Source: Teretinema zuelzerae (lineage in GTDB: Bacteria; Spirochaetota; Spirochaetia; Treponematales; Treponemataceae). Taken from it: a DNA stretch of 64,000 nucleotides. Position 1 is the first letter of the stretch; every line of letters starts with the position of its first letter. Made by a program: the position numbers and the translations under genes. Shown piece by piece: positions 26,859-36,209 of the stretch. A model generated the notes under the pieces. That model was not told where the DNA came from. It searched no databases and saw nothing but the letters and a program-made list of their open reading frames with translations. The stretch lies in contig NZ_JAINWA010000003.1 of assembly GCF_021021555.1 (NCBI RefSeq), positions 1,736,001 through 1,800,000 of the forward strand, read 5' to 3'.

Positions 26859-27734
26859 TTAAGCATAAATTGCTATTGGAATAAGTAGTATTCCTTTTTG
26901 CACACTTGATGTAATACGAGGTATATTAATACCCGTTTTTTTTATTTCTTCAGTTTGGAATCCTGATAACATTTGATCAATAAGTAAATCTCCAGCAGCA
27001 CTTAAACTAGTATTTCTTAATAAATTTATAGGTTCCGTATCTTCTGTAGCAATTTTTATTACTTTTCCTATTACTGAATATTCACCGTTCTCAAGTATTC
27101 CAACATTTTCATTTTCAAAAAAACGTATATCAGCTTGAGATACTGCATCAAAACCATTTTCATTTCTTTGTAATAAATCTACTAATCCTGTGACTTTCAT
27201 ATTATCATTAAACTTTTTTATTTGATCGCTTGTCTTCTTGATATCTCCAGAAGAACTATTTCCCGATCCTTTCCCGCTTATAGAAGCAATCATATTAATC
27301 ATATGATACATAGAATCAAATGCTTTAATTAATGGATTTACTGATACAGTACCCTTTACACGAATAAAATCGCCAGTTTCAATTAGTTTGAAATCACTTT
27401 CCTCAGAAACATCTTTTACTAAACCATTTTCTTCTAGATGTTCTAGTAATTTTTCAAACAACGATGTGGGTGTATGTATTCTTTCTTCAGAAACAGTTTG
27501 CTGATCTTGTTGTGAATTACTTCCCTTTAATTTTGCCCCTAATTTTAATCCAAATAAACCAAATGTATTACCTGTACCGATACTACTTTCTATTTCTGAA
27601 TCAAGCACACCTTCTTTGTTTTCTTTTCTTTCAATTGAACGTATTTGTGAAAATCCATTTTCAATAATTGCTAATAAATCAAAAACAACTTTCTGATTTA
27701 AATAAACTGGAAGAATTAAGTTTTTACTCGACAT
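26859..27734 (-). CDS. Hypothetical cytoplasmic protein, DUF6414-like
   Basis: 291 residues. It starts LILPVYLNQKVVFDLLAIIENGFSQIRSIE and then has a Gly-rich GTGNTFGLFGLKLGAKLKG segment, a helical RIHTPTSLFEKLLEHLEENG and an SH3-like DFIRVKGTVSVNP. This order recalls the DUF6414 group, a widespread family of unknown function; the assignment is from memory. No membrane segment or signal peptide. Confidence 0.6.
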   Translation of the reverse strand: MSSKNLILPVYLNQKVVFDLLAIIENGFSQIRSIERKENKEGVLDSEIESSIGTGNTFGLFGLKLGAKLKGSNSQQDQQTVSEERIHTPTSLFEKLLEHLEENGLVKDVSEESDFKLIETGDFIRVKGTVSVNPLIKAFDSMYHMINMIASISGKGSGNSSSGDIKKTSDQIKKFNDNMKVTGLVDLLQRNENGFDAVSQADIRFFENENVGILENGEYSVIGKVIKIATEDTEPINLLRNTSLSAAGDLLIDQMLSGFQTEEIKKTGINIPRITSSVQKGILLIPIAIYA

Positions 27735-27766
27735 ATTTTCTCCTCTTTCCGCCGCCCGCAGGGTCC

Positions 27767-27875
27767 AACTAACATTTGCTTAACCTGCGTTTTGTTTGGC
27801 GCGGTTTTTGCCGAGCGTAGCGAAGTGCAAAAATCCGTGACAAGCAAATAAGTCAGGTTGAAGCAGTTGTTAGAT
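27767..27875 (-). other. attC site 28 (class A)
   Basis: Boxes AACTAAC and GTTAGAT. Ends family B copy 3. Confidence 0.93.
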
Positions 27876-28266
27876 CGCCAACTGTTAAACAATTCAGTTT
27901 ATAACCAACTACATCAATGTTAGAAAACGATTTGCAGTACCATTAAAAAACCCGAAGGCTGAATCCTTATGACTTGTTATAATGTGAAGACTGAGGCAAC
28001 TCTTCTGCATATCGTTTTCTAACATCTGTTCCTGCAAGTTTTAGCACAAGTGGTATGAAGTCAACTTCATCAACGAAAGAAAAAGTTTTAATCACGATAA
28101 CACTTTAAGTAATAAACTAGGTGCAAACTGTATAACCGTTTTTCAGAGTGTTATCATCTGTTGAACTTTTTCTTAAGTCTATTTTCAGTGACAGTTTACT
28201 TCAGTTATACACAATCTTCTTCCAAATATATTTCTTTTTCTTCTATTAATAAGTGTAGATTGGTCG
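27876..28266. repeat. Gene-less cassette family B, copy 3
   Basis: Carries GATAACACT pairing fully with AGTGTTATC, where copies 1 and 2 have GATGACACT (a G-U type wobble). The long 14-base inverted repeat is unchanged. Confidence 0.82.
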
Positions 28267-28376
28267 AACTAACATTTATTTAACCTGCATTGCGTACATT
28301 GGCGCACTTTTTGCCGAGCGAAGCGACTAGCAAAAAGTGTGACAATAGCAATGTCAGGTTGAAATAGTTGTTATCC
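28267..28376 (-). other. attC site 29 (class B)
   Basis: Boxes AACTAAC and GTTATCC; ATTTAACC variant. Belongs to family A copy 3. Confidence 0.93.
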
Positions 28377-29000
28377 AATTTTTGGTTTCAGTTCTGCTGT
28401 AGCTTCGTTTTCAACTAATTTGTGTACTAAGCTTTTTACTTTTACAAACGTTACCAACGTCTTAAATTTTATTACGCAACAAAAATATTTTCTACAGAAA
28501 GCTCCGTTTTGTTTTTTACTCTACAGCAGTTTCATACAAAACATTTTTCTTTTCTTTCCATTTTCTTCTATTATATAAGACCAAATCCAGTCCAATTACC
28601 TTGATTCGTTTCTGCAAAACATCAAGATCCTATTGTATAGGACTATGGAATGATAACCAGCAACTGAATCAGTTTTTTATTTTGATTTGCTTCGTATAAG
28701 CCACTGTAAGGTTATTTATCGAAAACTATTGTGCAGAATTCTCATTTTACTGCTGAATAACCACAGTAATCTAAAAACCTTATATCCAGGATCTTTTCAC
28801 TTCAAGATGTTAAAATCAATTGAAAAGCAACGTCCTACAGTCACCTTAAATTCTTGGTAGTGAAAACGGAACACTGCTTTGCTGTTTTATTTTTAATGGA
28901 TCTTCAGCATTTGTCGCGAGAGCTTGCACCGTAATCCAAATTATATTTCGAGATTTATAAGCGTTTTTAGTTCTTCCATCCTCGCCCGCCGAAGGCGTGG
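28377..29000. repeat. Gene-less cassette family A, copy 3
   Basis: About 624 bp, close to copy 2 in sequence. It lies immediately next to a family B copy, as copy 2 does, but in the opposite order. Confidence 0.8.
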
Positions 29001-29124
29001 GGATAACATTTGCTTAACCTGTATTTTCGCACCGCGTAGCGGTTTGGCGCATTTTGTGCGTCAGGAGCGAAGCGACAGCACAAAATGTGACAAAGAAAAT
29101 ATCAGGTTGAAGCAGTTGTTAGCT
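29001..29124 (-). other. attC site 30 (class D)
   Basis: Boxes GGATAAC and GTTAGCT; outer cap ACCGC-GTA-GCGGT replaces the usual CCC-GNA-GGG. Confidence 0.92.
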
Positions 29125-29286
29125 TTTTCCTCTTCCTATTTTTTTATTTTGCATTAATTGTCTTATGTTAACTTAACATATAATTATTTTCATTAAGTAG
29201 TACTATTTAAGCTATCTTAAAACGATTTTTGATTAACTATTAATATCCTTGCATCATTATAATTATCAAAAAAACATATATATGTA

Positions 29287-29787
29287 TTATTTTAAGTACA
29301 TTGAATCAATCAAATATTTTCCAGTATTTGTCTTAAATATATTTTTCTTAACATTTTCGATTTCTCTTTTTTGTATATTATCTTCGTAAATATTCACAAT
29401 GAAATCTGCTTCAACTAATATTTGAAAATCTATTCCATCTATCTTTTTATATGAATGATGATTACCAATTATAAATTTAATTCTTTCGATTTGAGTATTG
29501 CTAATATCAATTTTATTTTTTACTAATAACTCTTCAGCTATTTTTGGGCCTTCAATTTCTTGATATTTTCCTGAACTAGACTTATATTTAATTTCCGCTT
29601 CATGAATACCAATATCATGTAGTATTCCACATATTTTTATAACGGTTAACTCATTAACAGTTACTTCTTCTAAATTTGCGATAATTTCAGAAAATTGAAA
29701 AACCTTAAGAGCATGATTAATTCTCTTAACATCCGGTGAATTATAATTTATCATTGATAATATTATGTTATTAATCGAATTTTCCAT
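29287..29787 (-). CDS. HD-domain phosphohydrolase-like protein
   Basis: 166 residues from the ATG at 29787, which follows GAGGAAGA. Metal ligands of the HD superfamily are visible: RINHALKVFQFS (first His), CGILHDIGIHEAE (the HD pair) and IIGNHHSYKKIDG, then EADFIVNIYED with the last Asp. Such proteins hydrolyse nucleotides or cyclic nucleotides; the specific substrate is unknown. Cytoplasmic, single gene of its cassette. Confidence 0.85.
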   Translation of the reverse strand: MENSINNIILSMINYNSPDVKRINHALKVFQFSEIIANLEEVTVNELTVIKICGILHDIGIHEAEIKYKSSSGKYQEIEGPKIAEELLVKNKIDISNTQIERIKFIIGNHHSYKKIDGIDFQILVEADFIVNIYEDNIQKREIENVKKNIFKTNTGKYLIDSMYLK

Positions 29788-29865
29788 CTTCTTCCTCTTC
29801 AAGTTAGTATTAACAAAAATAGAGTAAATCAATATAACATTCTTTCTGCCGCGCGCGCAGCGTCG

Positions 29866-29978
29866 AGCTAACATTTGCTTAACCTGCGAGGCGTAATGGC
29901 GCGATTCTTGCCGAGGAGCGTAGCGACGACTAGCAAGAATCGTGACATAGCCGAGTCAGGTTGAAGCAGTTGTTAGGT
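29866..29978 (-). other. attC site 31 (class E)
   Basis: Boxes AGCTAAC and GTTAGGT. Ends the Gabija-like cassette and supplies the helicase stop. Confidence 0.93.
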
Positions 29979-31034
29979 TTTCCATTTAGTAATCATTGGA
30001 TGAGATAATTCTTCATCACATAATATTGTAGCACTATACTTCGCACGTGTGAAAGCCACATAGTATTTAGCTGGCGAAGAGAATGGCTGGCCTTTTAGAA
30101 AGTTTATAATTGGAGTGTTAGGAAGTATTAACACCCTTTCATATGTTCTACCCTTAACCGCACCAAAATTTCTTACTTTCTCATCTAACCATTTGGTTTT
30201 TTTATCGTACCTCAATATAACTACCTGAAAATTTTGTAAGTATTCTTCGAGCTGGCTTCTTGATATGTAAAAGATACCATCATGCCCCGTTCTTTCAAAA
30301 TTCCTAGATATTGTTTTCTCATAATCATGATAAATTGAATCAGAAAAACTACATAGCTCTTGATTGCATCTATAACTCCAATTGTTGAGTTCTATTCTGC
30401 ATAGGCCATCAAGTTCTAATTTTTCTATTAATTTTAAAACTCCCGCTTTTTTATATTTTGCATTCCTCGCTGATTCATTTGTTGAAAATGTACCTTGACG
30501 AGGATCTGCAACAATTCGCAGAGTAATATCTGTTTGTAGCAATTCAATTACAAGATCATAGTCATATCCAGCAAAGTCTTGAAACTCGTCAATGAATATC
30601 AGATCGTAAATGGATTCTAATCGCTTTATTACTTTACCATCAGTTTTTGCATTACATAGCATTGCAAAATCAGCCAGCTTGTCAGAAAAAATGCAGTCAT
30701 CAGCTCCAAAAAAATATCTTGGATCAGTTTTCTTAAAGTATTTTGTTGATCGGCCTTGAACAAATATTGGTCTCGACACAAGCCTATCGAAAGCAGATAA
30801 TTGGTAAGGCCGAATGCATTCTTGAATCAGGAAGGACATCCAGGTCATTATTTCAACATTTTTTGGTATTGCTTGGTACTGCTCTATGAATATCTTCTTT
30901 AATTCTTCTGTGCCTTCAACTGTAAATGTTGTAATCAATATTCTTTTATCTTGATTGGCTATTGCTTCATTTACAATTCCGGTTGATTTACCAGAACCAG
31001 CAGCAGCTATTGTTATTACATTCTTAGATGGCAT
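29973..31034 (-). CDS. Small UvrD/Rep-like superfamily 1 helicase (GajB-like)
   Basis: 353 residues, shorter than the roughly 490 of described GajB. Walker A is AAAGSGKST at 10-18, motif II is DLIFIDEFQDFAGYD near residue 143, motif III VADPRQGTFST, and the last motifs AVKGRTYERVLI and YYVAFTRAKYSATIL are at the C-terminus, so the helicase core is complete but without large 1B/2B inserts. It overlaps the OLD gene by 11 bp. In Gabija, GajB senses DNA ends or nucleotide depletion and triggers GajA. The stop TAA comes from the attC core. Confidence 0.87.
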   Translation of the reverse strand: MPSKNVITIAAAGSGKSTGIVNEAIANQDKRILITTFTVEGTEELKKIFIEQYQAIPKNVEIMTWMSFLIQECIRPYQLSAFDRLVSRPIFVQGRSTKYFKKTDPRYFFGADDCIFSDKLADFAMLCNAKTDGKVIKRLESIYDLIFIDEFQDFAGYDYDLVIELLQTDITLRIVADPRQGTFSTNESARNAKYKKAGVLKLIEKLELDGLCRIELNNWSYRCNQELCSFSDSIYHDYEKTISRNFERTGHDGIFYISRSQLEEYLQNFQVVILRYDKKTKWLDEKVRNFGAVKGRTYERVLILPNTPIINFLKGQPFSSPAKYYVAFTRAKYSATILCDEELSHPMITKWKT

Positions 31035-32610
31035 TTTTTATATACTCTGGATATTCAATTTTTTCTGCACTCTCGAATACTCTTAGCGACCACTCTGTTT
31101 TATTATTCAACATCCAATTCTTGATTTCTTCAATACTACCAAAGTCTTTAATAAATATTTTATTTAAGTTCGCAACTGTATTACATGCGCAAAAGGCAAT
31201 TTCAATTGTAGATAATGAAGCATTCTCAGGATATATGATCTTAATCGTTTCAATACCTTCATAATCTGAATATTTTGCTTTGACAGCAGCAATATCACCG
31301 TCATTATCTGTTATTACTTGTGTTTTTATTTTTAATTGTTTTGATATTTCCAAAAATCTTTTAAATGATAATCCACGAACAGAGATTATATCAACATTAT
31401 TGCTTATGGGTAAGGTCCCGTATTTATCAAGGTACAATCGCTGGATAATTAATTCTTCTGTCGGACCTTCTACCAATATTATAGATTTGGCAAGTACCAT
31501 TCTTAATGTATCGTATCCTGGCAATCTTTTAAAATAGGAAACAGTTGATGCGCTTAATTCAACAAGACTTATTGACTTTTTAGCGTGTAGCAAGCGTAGG
31601 TTATCTAATCCCAGCTTATTCAATACGAATGAATTGTGTGTAGAGATTATAACTTGACGTTCGTCACACATTTTTGATATTTGATCTATTAAACTTGCCA
31701 TATTAGTAAATGAAAGATGGTTTTCTGGCTCTTCAATTAAGAATACAGATGTTTTTTCAAGCGTTGCATTCAAGGCAAACCCAATTTTCAATTTGCTTTG
31801 TTCACCCATACCAATAAATTGGAATGGTATGTCATCAAGATATGGAATTAATACTGAATCCCAGCCACTTTTTGCAGAAATATCAACAGAAACTTTAAAA
31901 TCGTTTTTGGTTATTTCTTTACCTTTTTCTGCTAAGCTACTATTAATTGTTTCAACCCCATTTATTTTTGAGAATGTTTCTCTTAGTTTTCTATATTCAA
32001 TAGAAAGCCTAGCCTTATCTTTCTCTGTTAATGCATCGTTGATTACCTTATTTATGAAACGATCGGAACCACTTGCAAATCTAATTGAGGCAGCATCTAT
32101 ATATGTTGATCGAATCTGGTTACTTCTTCCACCGACAGGATTTCCACTAAAAAACGCCCAAGAGACTCCATAGAACTCAGTTGGAACAGAATGTACTTCT
32201 TCTTTCTCTTTAATATATTGTTTATATTCTTCTGTAAATTCCTTATCAAGATCAACTACAATTGACACTCCCGGGAGATCAACTCTATCTAAATTATTTA
32301 TTCCACGATACCTAGCAGTTTCATCTGTGTCAAAAAATACTGCTTCGATAATAATCTTTGGTGGTATGCATTCTGGAGTGCCAATCGTATTTATAAAATA
32401 TCGAACTAAATCAGCATTGAAAATGTAAGGACTTATTTCAGTAAAAATTGATTTTCCAAATAATGTGCCAGTTAAGACGAGATTGAGAGCTTCAAGGATA
32501 GTGGTCTTTCCGGCATCATTATCTCCAATTATAATATTGATACCATGTTTAAAACTAATTTTGAAATCCTGTAAGTTCTTAAATCCAATGATCCGTAAGT
32601 AGTCGATCAT
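31024..32610 (-). CDS. OLD-family ATPase/TOPRIM endonuclease (GajA-like)
   Basis: 528 residues. N-terminal ABC-type ATPase: Walker A GDNDAGKTT near 29-37, signature region around GMGEQSKLKIGFAL, Walker B VFLIEEPENHLSF near 290. C-terminal TOPRIM domain: ILVEGPTEELIIQRLY near 375 with the catalytic Glu, and VITDNDGD near 427 with the metal-binding Asp pair. Class 2 OLD nucleases next to a UvrD helicase make up the Gabija anti-phage system, in which GajA nicks DNA when nucleotides drop. A two-gene defence operon of 2.64 kb is large for a cassette. It lacks the GC-rich 5' hairpin found on most cassettes here. Confidence 0.9.
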   Translation of the reverse strand: MIDYLRIIGFKNLQDFKISFKHGINIIIGDNDAGKTTILEALNLVLTGTLFGKSIFTEISPYIFNADLVRYFINTIGTPECIPPKIIIEAVFFDTDETARYRGINNLDRVDLPGVSIVVDLDKEFTEEYKQYIKEKEEVHSVPTEFYGVSWAFFSGNPVGGRSNQIRSTYIDAASIRFASGSDRFINKVINDALTEKDKARLSIEYRKLRETFSKINGVETINSSLAEKGKEITKNDFKVSVDISAKSGWDSVLIPYLDDIPFQFIGMGEQSKLKIGFALNATLEKTSVFLIEEPENHLSFTNMASLIDQISKMCDERQVIISTHNSFVLNKLGLDNLRLLHAKKSISLVELSASTVSYFKRLPGYDTLRMVLAKSIILVEGPTEELIIQRLYLDKYGTLPISNNVDIISVRGLSFKRFLEISKQLKIKTQVITDNDGDIAAVKAKYSDYEGIETIKIIYPENASLSTIEIAFCACNTVANLNKIFIKDFGSIEEIKNWMLNNKTEWSLRVFESAEKIEYPEYIKNAI

Positions 32611-32630
32611 TTTTACTCCTTAACTGATAA

Positions 32631-32735
32631 ACCTAACATACGCTTAACCTGCGAAATGCCCTGGCGTGATTCCTGCGACAATATTCAGCAGGAATCATGA
32701 CAGGGCATTGAGACAGGTTGAAGCGATTGTTAGAT
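32631..32735 (-). other. attC site 32 (class X1)
   Basis: Boxes ACCTAAC and GTTAGAT; arm ACGCTTAACC pairs with GGTTGAAGCGAT. The inner stem (TGATTCCTGC with GCAGGAATCA) and loop are unrelated to other classes and lack a GNA cap. Confidence 0.9.
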
Positions 32736-33548
32736 GTCTTGGATTTCTTCATTAATAATTTCCTGTATAATTTTGTGACAACACTTACCTAAAGGATTAT
32801 GATGTAGACAATCTGAATTCTTCATAGCGCCCGTAAATAGTTTTACATCATTAACTGTTTTTGCTCCATGATCTTTAATCGCCAGTATCACATCATTTTT
32901 GGTTACTTTGCTGCAGTAACACGCATAAATTGGGTTGGCATCTTTTTTATACCATAATGGTACAATTAAATCATTAGTATTAAATACTATATTCGAATCT
33001 AAACTATAATACGATATTTCGCAATTTCGATTCATACAAAGGGCGAATGCATCTCCAACTACACGCTTCAATGCATATTCTGATATTATAGCTTTAATTG
33101 TTTCTTTTTTAACTAACACCCCATGGGAATTGCATTCTGGGCATTTTTTGATAGATGTTTCTTTTTTCACTAACGGCATTGTTTTGCCAATATTTGGAAA
33201 TATCCCAATTTTACCATTATTACTTATTTTTGATTTTATCATCATTAATTCTTTATACCTAATGGAAATAAATTCCAATGGTAATACACCAGTATTTTTG
33301 CCATTAACCATATAGAGCCTACATGCGTAATTAAATCCAATTGGTTTATGCATTGTATAAATATCAATTCCGTCAATTAGGATCGTCGGTGATCCTTGGA
33401 AGTTGACTTCTTGAGCCATATCAGCACTTCTAATAAGAGAAATTTTTAGTTGATCTTCAGGAATGCTTGAACCTATAATAAAAGCACGTAATATTGACAA
33501 TGATTCCTTTGCATTAGGACAGCCCTCAAAATACTGAAATTCTATCAT
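32730..33548 (-). CDS. Thioredoxin-like domain fused to a CopZ-type [2Fe-2S]/zinc domain
   Basis: 272 residues. Residues 1-85 begin MIEFQYFEGCPNAKESL and read NFQGSPTILIDGIDIY, a thioredoxin-like fold with a single Cys, as found next to organomercury or arsenic genes. From about residue 135 comes CPEC...CMNRNCEISYY and then IYACYCSKVTKNDVILAIKDHGAKTVNDVKLFTGAMKNSDCLHHNPLGKCC, the BFD-like Cys4 pattern of the N-terminal zinc and [2Fe-2S] unit of archaeal CopZ. A role in metal (Hg or Cu) trafficking is likely. The fusion in one chain is notable. TAA stop in the attC. Confidence 0.78.
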   Translation of the reverse strand: MIEFQYFEGCPNAKESLSILRAFIIGSSIPEDQLKISLIRSADMAQEVNFQGSPTILIDGIDIYTMHKPIGFNYACRLYMVNGKNTGVLPLEFISIRYKELMMIKSKISNNGKIGIFPNIGKTMPLVKKETSIKKCPECNSHGVLVKKETIKAIISEYALKRVVGDAFALCMNRNCEISYYSLDSNIVFNTNDLIVPLWYKKDANPIYACYCSKVTKNDVILAIKDHGAKTVNDVKLFTGAMKNSDCLHHNPLGKCCHKIIQEIINEEIQDI

Positions 33549-33609
33549 AAAGTTACTCCTTATCCCTGGCCAGTGAAAAATAATTTACTTCTTTTCGCCC
33601 GAAGGGTCC

Positions 33610-33719
33610 ATCTAACATTTATTTAACCTGCATTGCGTACATTGGCGCACTTTTTGCCGAGCGCAGCGACTAGCAAAAAGTGTGACAATAGCAATGTCAG
33701 GTTGAAATAGTTGTTATCC
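33610..33719 (-). other. attC site 33 (class B)
   Basis: Boxes ATCTAAC and GTTATCC. Belongs to family A copy 4. Confidence 0.93.
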
Positions 33720-34348
33720 AATTTTTGGTTTCAGTTCTGCTGTAGCTTCGTTTTCAACTAATTTGTGTACTAAGTTTTTTACTTTTACAAACGTTACCAA
33801 CGTCTTAAATTTTATTACGCAACAAAAATATTTCCTACAGAAAGCTCCGTTTTGTTTTTTACTCTACAGCAGCTGTGTACTAAACATTTTTCTTACCTTT
33901 TCTTTCTCTTTTCTTCTATTATATAAGACCAAATCCAATCCAATTACCTTGATTCGTTTTTGCAAGACATCAAGATCTTATTGTATAAAACCATAGAATA
34001 ATAACCAGCAACTGAATCAGTTACTTATTTTGATTTGCTTCATACAAGCCACTGTAAGGTTATTTCTCGAAAACAATTGTGCAGGATTCTCATTTTACTG
34101 CTGAATAACCACAGTAATCTAAAAACCTTATATCCAGGATCTTTTCAATTCAAGATGTTAAAATCAATTGAAAAGCAACGTCCTACAGTCGCCTTAAATT
34201 CTTGATAGTAAAAACGGAACACTGTTTTGCTGTTTTATTTTTAATGTATCTTCAGCATTTGTCGCGAGAACTTGCACCGTATTCCAAATTATATTTCGAG
34301 ATTTATTAGCGTTTTTAGTTCTTCCATCCTCGCCCGCCGAAGGCGTGG
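33720..34348. repeat. Gene-less cassette family A, copy 4
   Basis: About 629 bp, closest to copy 1 in several stretches. No conserved coding frame. Confidence 0.8.
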
Positions 34349-34460
34349 GGATAACATTTGCTTAACCTGCGAGGCGTATATTGGCGCAGTTTGTGCCGCG
34401 CGGAGCGCGATTAGCACAAACTGTGACAATAGCCGAGTCAGGTTGAAGCAGTTGTTGGAT
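34349..34460 (-). other. attC site 34 (class E, inner stem CAGTTTGTGC)
   Basis: Boxes GGATAAC and GTTGGAT; cap CGC-GGA-GCG. Encodes the last residues and stop of pnuC. Confidence 0.92.
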
Positions 34461-35091
34461 GATTTTTCCTCATCCAATTTATCAAGCCGTAAACAGCCAT
34501 ACAAAGCAAAATGATATATTGGATTGCGATAAACCTAACATCTTTTACCCAATACAATCCAGTTGCAATTACATCAACAACTATCCAATAAATCCAACCT
34601 TCATTTTTCCTTATTGTAGTTAAATACATAGCAACAAAACTCATAATTGTTGTTAGTGCATCTAGAAATGGGAATGAAGCCGGCTCTGGGAATACTTTAG
34701 GAAGCCAAACATGGAAATTTGAAACACAGTAAGTAAGCACTGTTGTAAAAATTGCAGTAATTATTGTAAAGACGATAATTGCTTTAAATGAACTCCAGCT
34801 TGTTGGTATGTAACTTTCTTCATCTTGTTTCTTTTTCCACATTAACCAACCAACAATACTAATAACTAAGTAATACACCTGTTCCATCATGTCAGAATAG
34901 AGTTGTATTTGATAAAATAATATTCCGTATAAAACAACTGATATAATGCCAATAGGCCATGTTAGTATGTTCTTTTTTGAAATAAGAAATACTGATAGAA
35001 AATAAAATACTGTCCCTACGAATTCAATATAGCTTAATGGATACCCCGCAATATCTATCATTACTGTATTTACATTTAAAAAACTAAGCAT
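34438..35091 (-). CDS. pnuC: Nicotinamide riboside transporter PnuC
   Basis: 217 residues with about seven membrane helices. Family landmarks: ILTWPIGIISVVLYGILFYQIQLYSDMMEQVYYLVISIVGWLMWK (the QxxxW/YSDM region that binds the ribosyl-nicotinamide) and WIYWIVVDVIATGLYWVKD. It imports nicotinamide riboside by facilitated diffusion across the inner membrane, trapped by phosphorylation. It overlaps nadR by 8 bp. The last residues PTTAST and TGA stop are attC-encoded. Confidence 0.93.
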   Translation of the reverse strand: MLSFLNVNTVMIDIAGYPLSYIEFVGTVFYFLSVFLISKKNILTWPIGIISVVLYGILFYQIQLYSDMMEQVYYLVISIVGWLMWKKKQDEESYIPTSWSSFKAIIVFTIITAIFTTVLTYCVSNFHVWLPKVFPEPASFPFLDALTTIMSFVAMYLTTIRKNEGWIYWIVVDVIATGLYWVKDVRFIAIQYIILLCMAVYGLINWMRKNHPTTAST

Positions 35092-36055
35092 TAATTACTC
35101 CTTTTATTTGCTCTATTCTATTTTCTATTGTTCCAGAAAGTAGTGAATACATAATATTATACTTATGTAAAAGTTCAATGTTTATTTCCTGAAGTTTTTC
35201 ACGTGATCCAATACCGGACCTATCCCAAGTATCCTCAAAAGGAAAGTCATCATTACACAAAAAAACATTTTTATACTTGTATAAACTCTTTTCAACTATT
35301 TGCAATAGTTTTTTAGATGATTTATTAAAGTAATATATAGAATAGGCAAGTGTAGTTATTGTATTTGTATCACAAAAGGTATAATCCGTTTCTGTATTAC
35401 TTCTTGTTAATTCCATTTCATTTTGTGCGAAAGCGATTTTCTCTAAATCACTCATGGATAACCGATGATTTGTTTGATGTTTCATCCAATAATCTCTTCC
35501 ATATTCTTCGCAATATGAACCACCGAGTGTTTGAGCAGCAAGTAAAGCAATAGTTGATTTACCCGTTGATGGTCCACCAAGAAAGTAGTAGTGTGGCTTA
35601 ATTGAATTAAAAACTACAGGAGATAAAAAGGAACGATATTTCACTATATTATGTCTGATTTCTGTTGCACATATCGGGAATTGCTCTCTCTTAATATCAA
35701 TAGTTCTGTTTTTACATTTAAGAGCAGTGCTTACATATTCACCATATTTTTCACTTGAATAAAAAGTATCAACTTTTATATGCTTGAGTTTATTCTTAAG
35801 ATACTTATTTTGTGTGTCAATAATTTCTTTTGTATATCCAGTTTCTTGTGGACCATCTTCTGCAAGTATTATTCGAACACTGGGGAATATGCTTTTTATC
35901 CAGTTTGCTCTAACATAAGTCGGTATTTTAGTTGTTTCCGAGGCATTATAAACTATAACAACTACTTGATCCATTTCTTTTAATGCACAGGAGATCAAGT
36001 ACTCATGCCCTTTATGAAAAGGTGCAAACTTACCTAATGTTAAACCTATTTTCAT
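35084..36055 (-). CDS. nadR: NadR: NMN adenylyltransferase plus ribosylnicotinamide kinase
   Basis: 323 residues from the ATG at 36055; the open frame above it only reads attC sequence. N-terminal nucleotidyltransferase: MKIGLTLGKFAPFHKGHEYLI with the HxGH motif. C-terminal kinase: YFLGGPSTGKSTIALLA (Walker A) near 160 and a DTNTITTLAYSIYY segment. It converts imported nicotinamide riboside to NMN and on to NAD. No HTH regulator domain is present, unlike the enterobacterial protein. Together with PnuC it is a complete NAD salvage route on one mobile cassette. Confidence 0.93.
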   Translation of the reverse strand: MKIGLTLGKFAPFHKGHEYLISCALKEMDQVVVIVYNASETTKIPTYVRANWIKSIFPSVRIILAEDGPQETGYTKEIIDTQNKYLKNKLKHIKVDTFYSSEKYGEYVSTALKCKNRTIDIKREQFPICATEIRHNIVKYRSFLSPVVFNSIKPHYYFLGGPSTGKSTIALLAAQTLGGSYCEEYGRDYWMKHQTNHRLSMSDLEKIAFAQNEMELTRSNTETDYTFCDTNTITTLAYSIYYFNKSSKKLLQIVEKSLYKYKNVFLCNDDFPFEDTWDRSGIGSREKLQEINIELLHKYNIMYSLLSGTIENRIEQIKGVINA

Positions 36056-36080
36056 ATTTCTCCGCGCGCCGGAGGCGTCC

Positions 36081-36198
36081 ATCCAACATTTGCTTAACCT
36101 GTAATTCCGGCCCGAAGGGATTGGCGCACTTTTTGCCGAGCGAAGCGACTGCAAAAAGTGTGACAAAAGGAATTATCAGGTTGAAGCAGTTGTTAGCT
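36081..36198 (-). other. attC site 35 (class C arm, class B inner stem)
   Basis: Boxes ATCCAAC and GTTAGCT; hybrid of TAATTCCGG arm and CACTTTTTGC stem. Confidence 0.92.
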
Positions 36199-36209
36199 TT
36201 CTCGGATTC

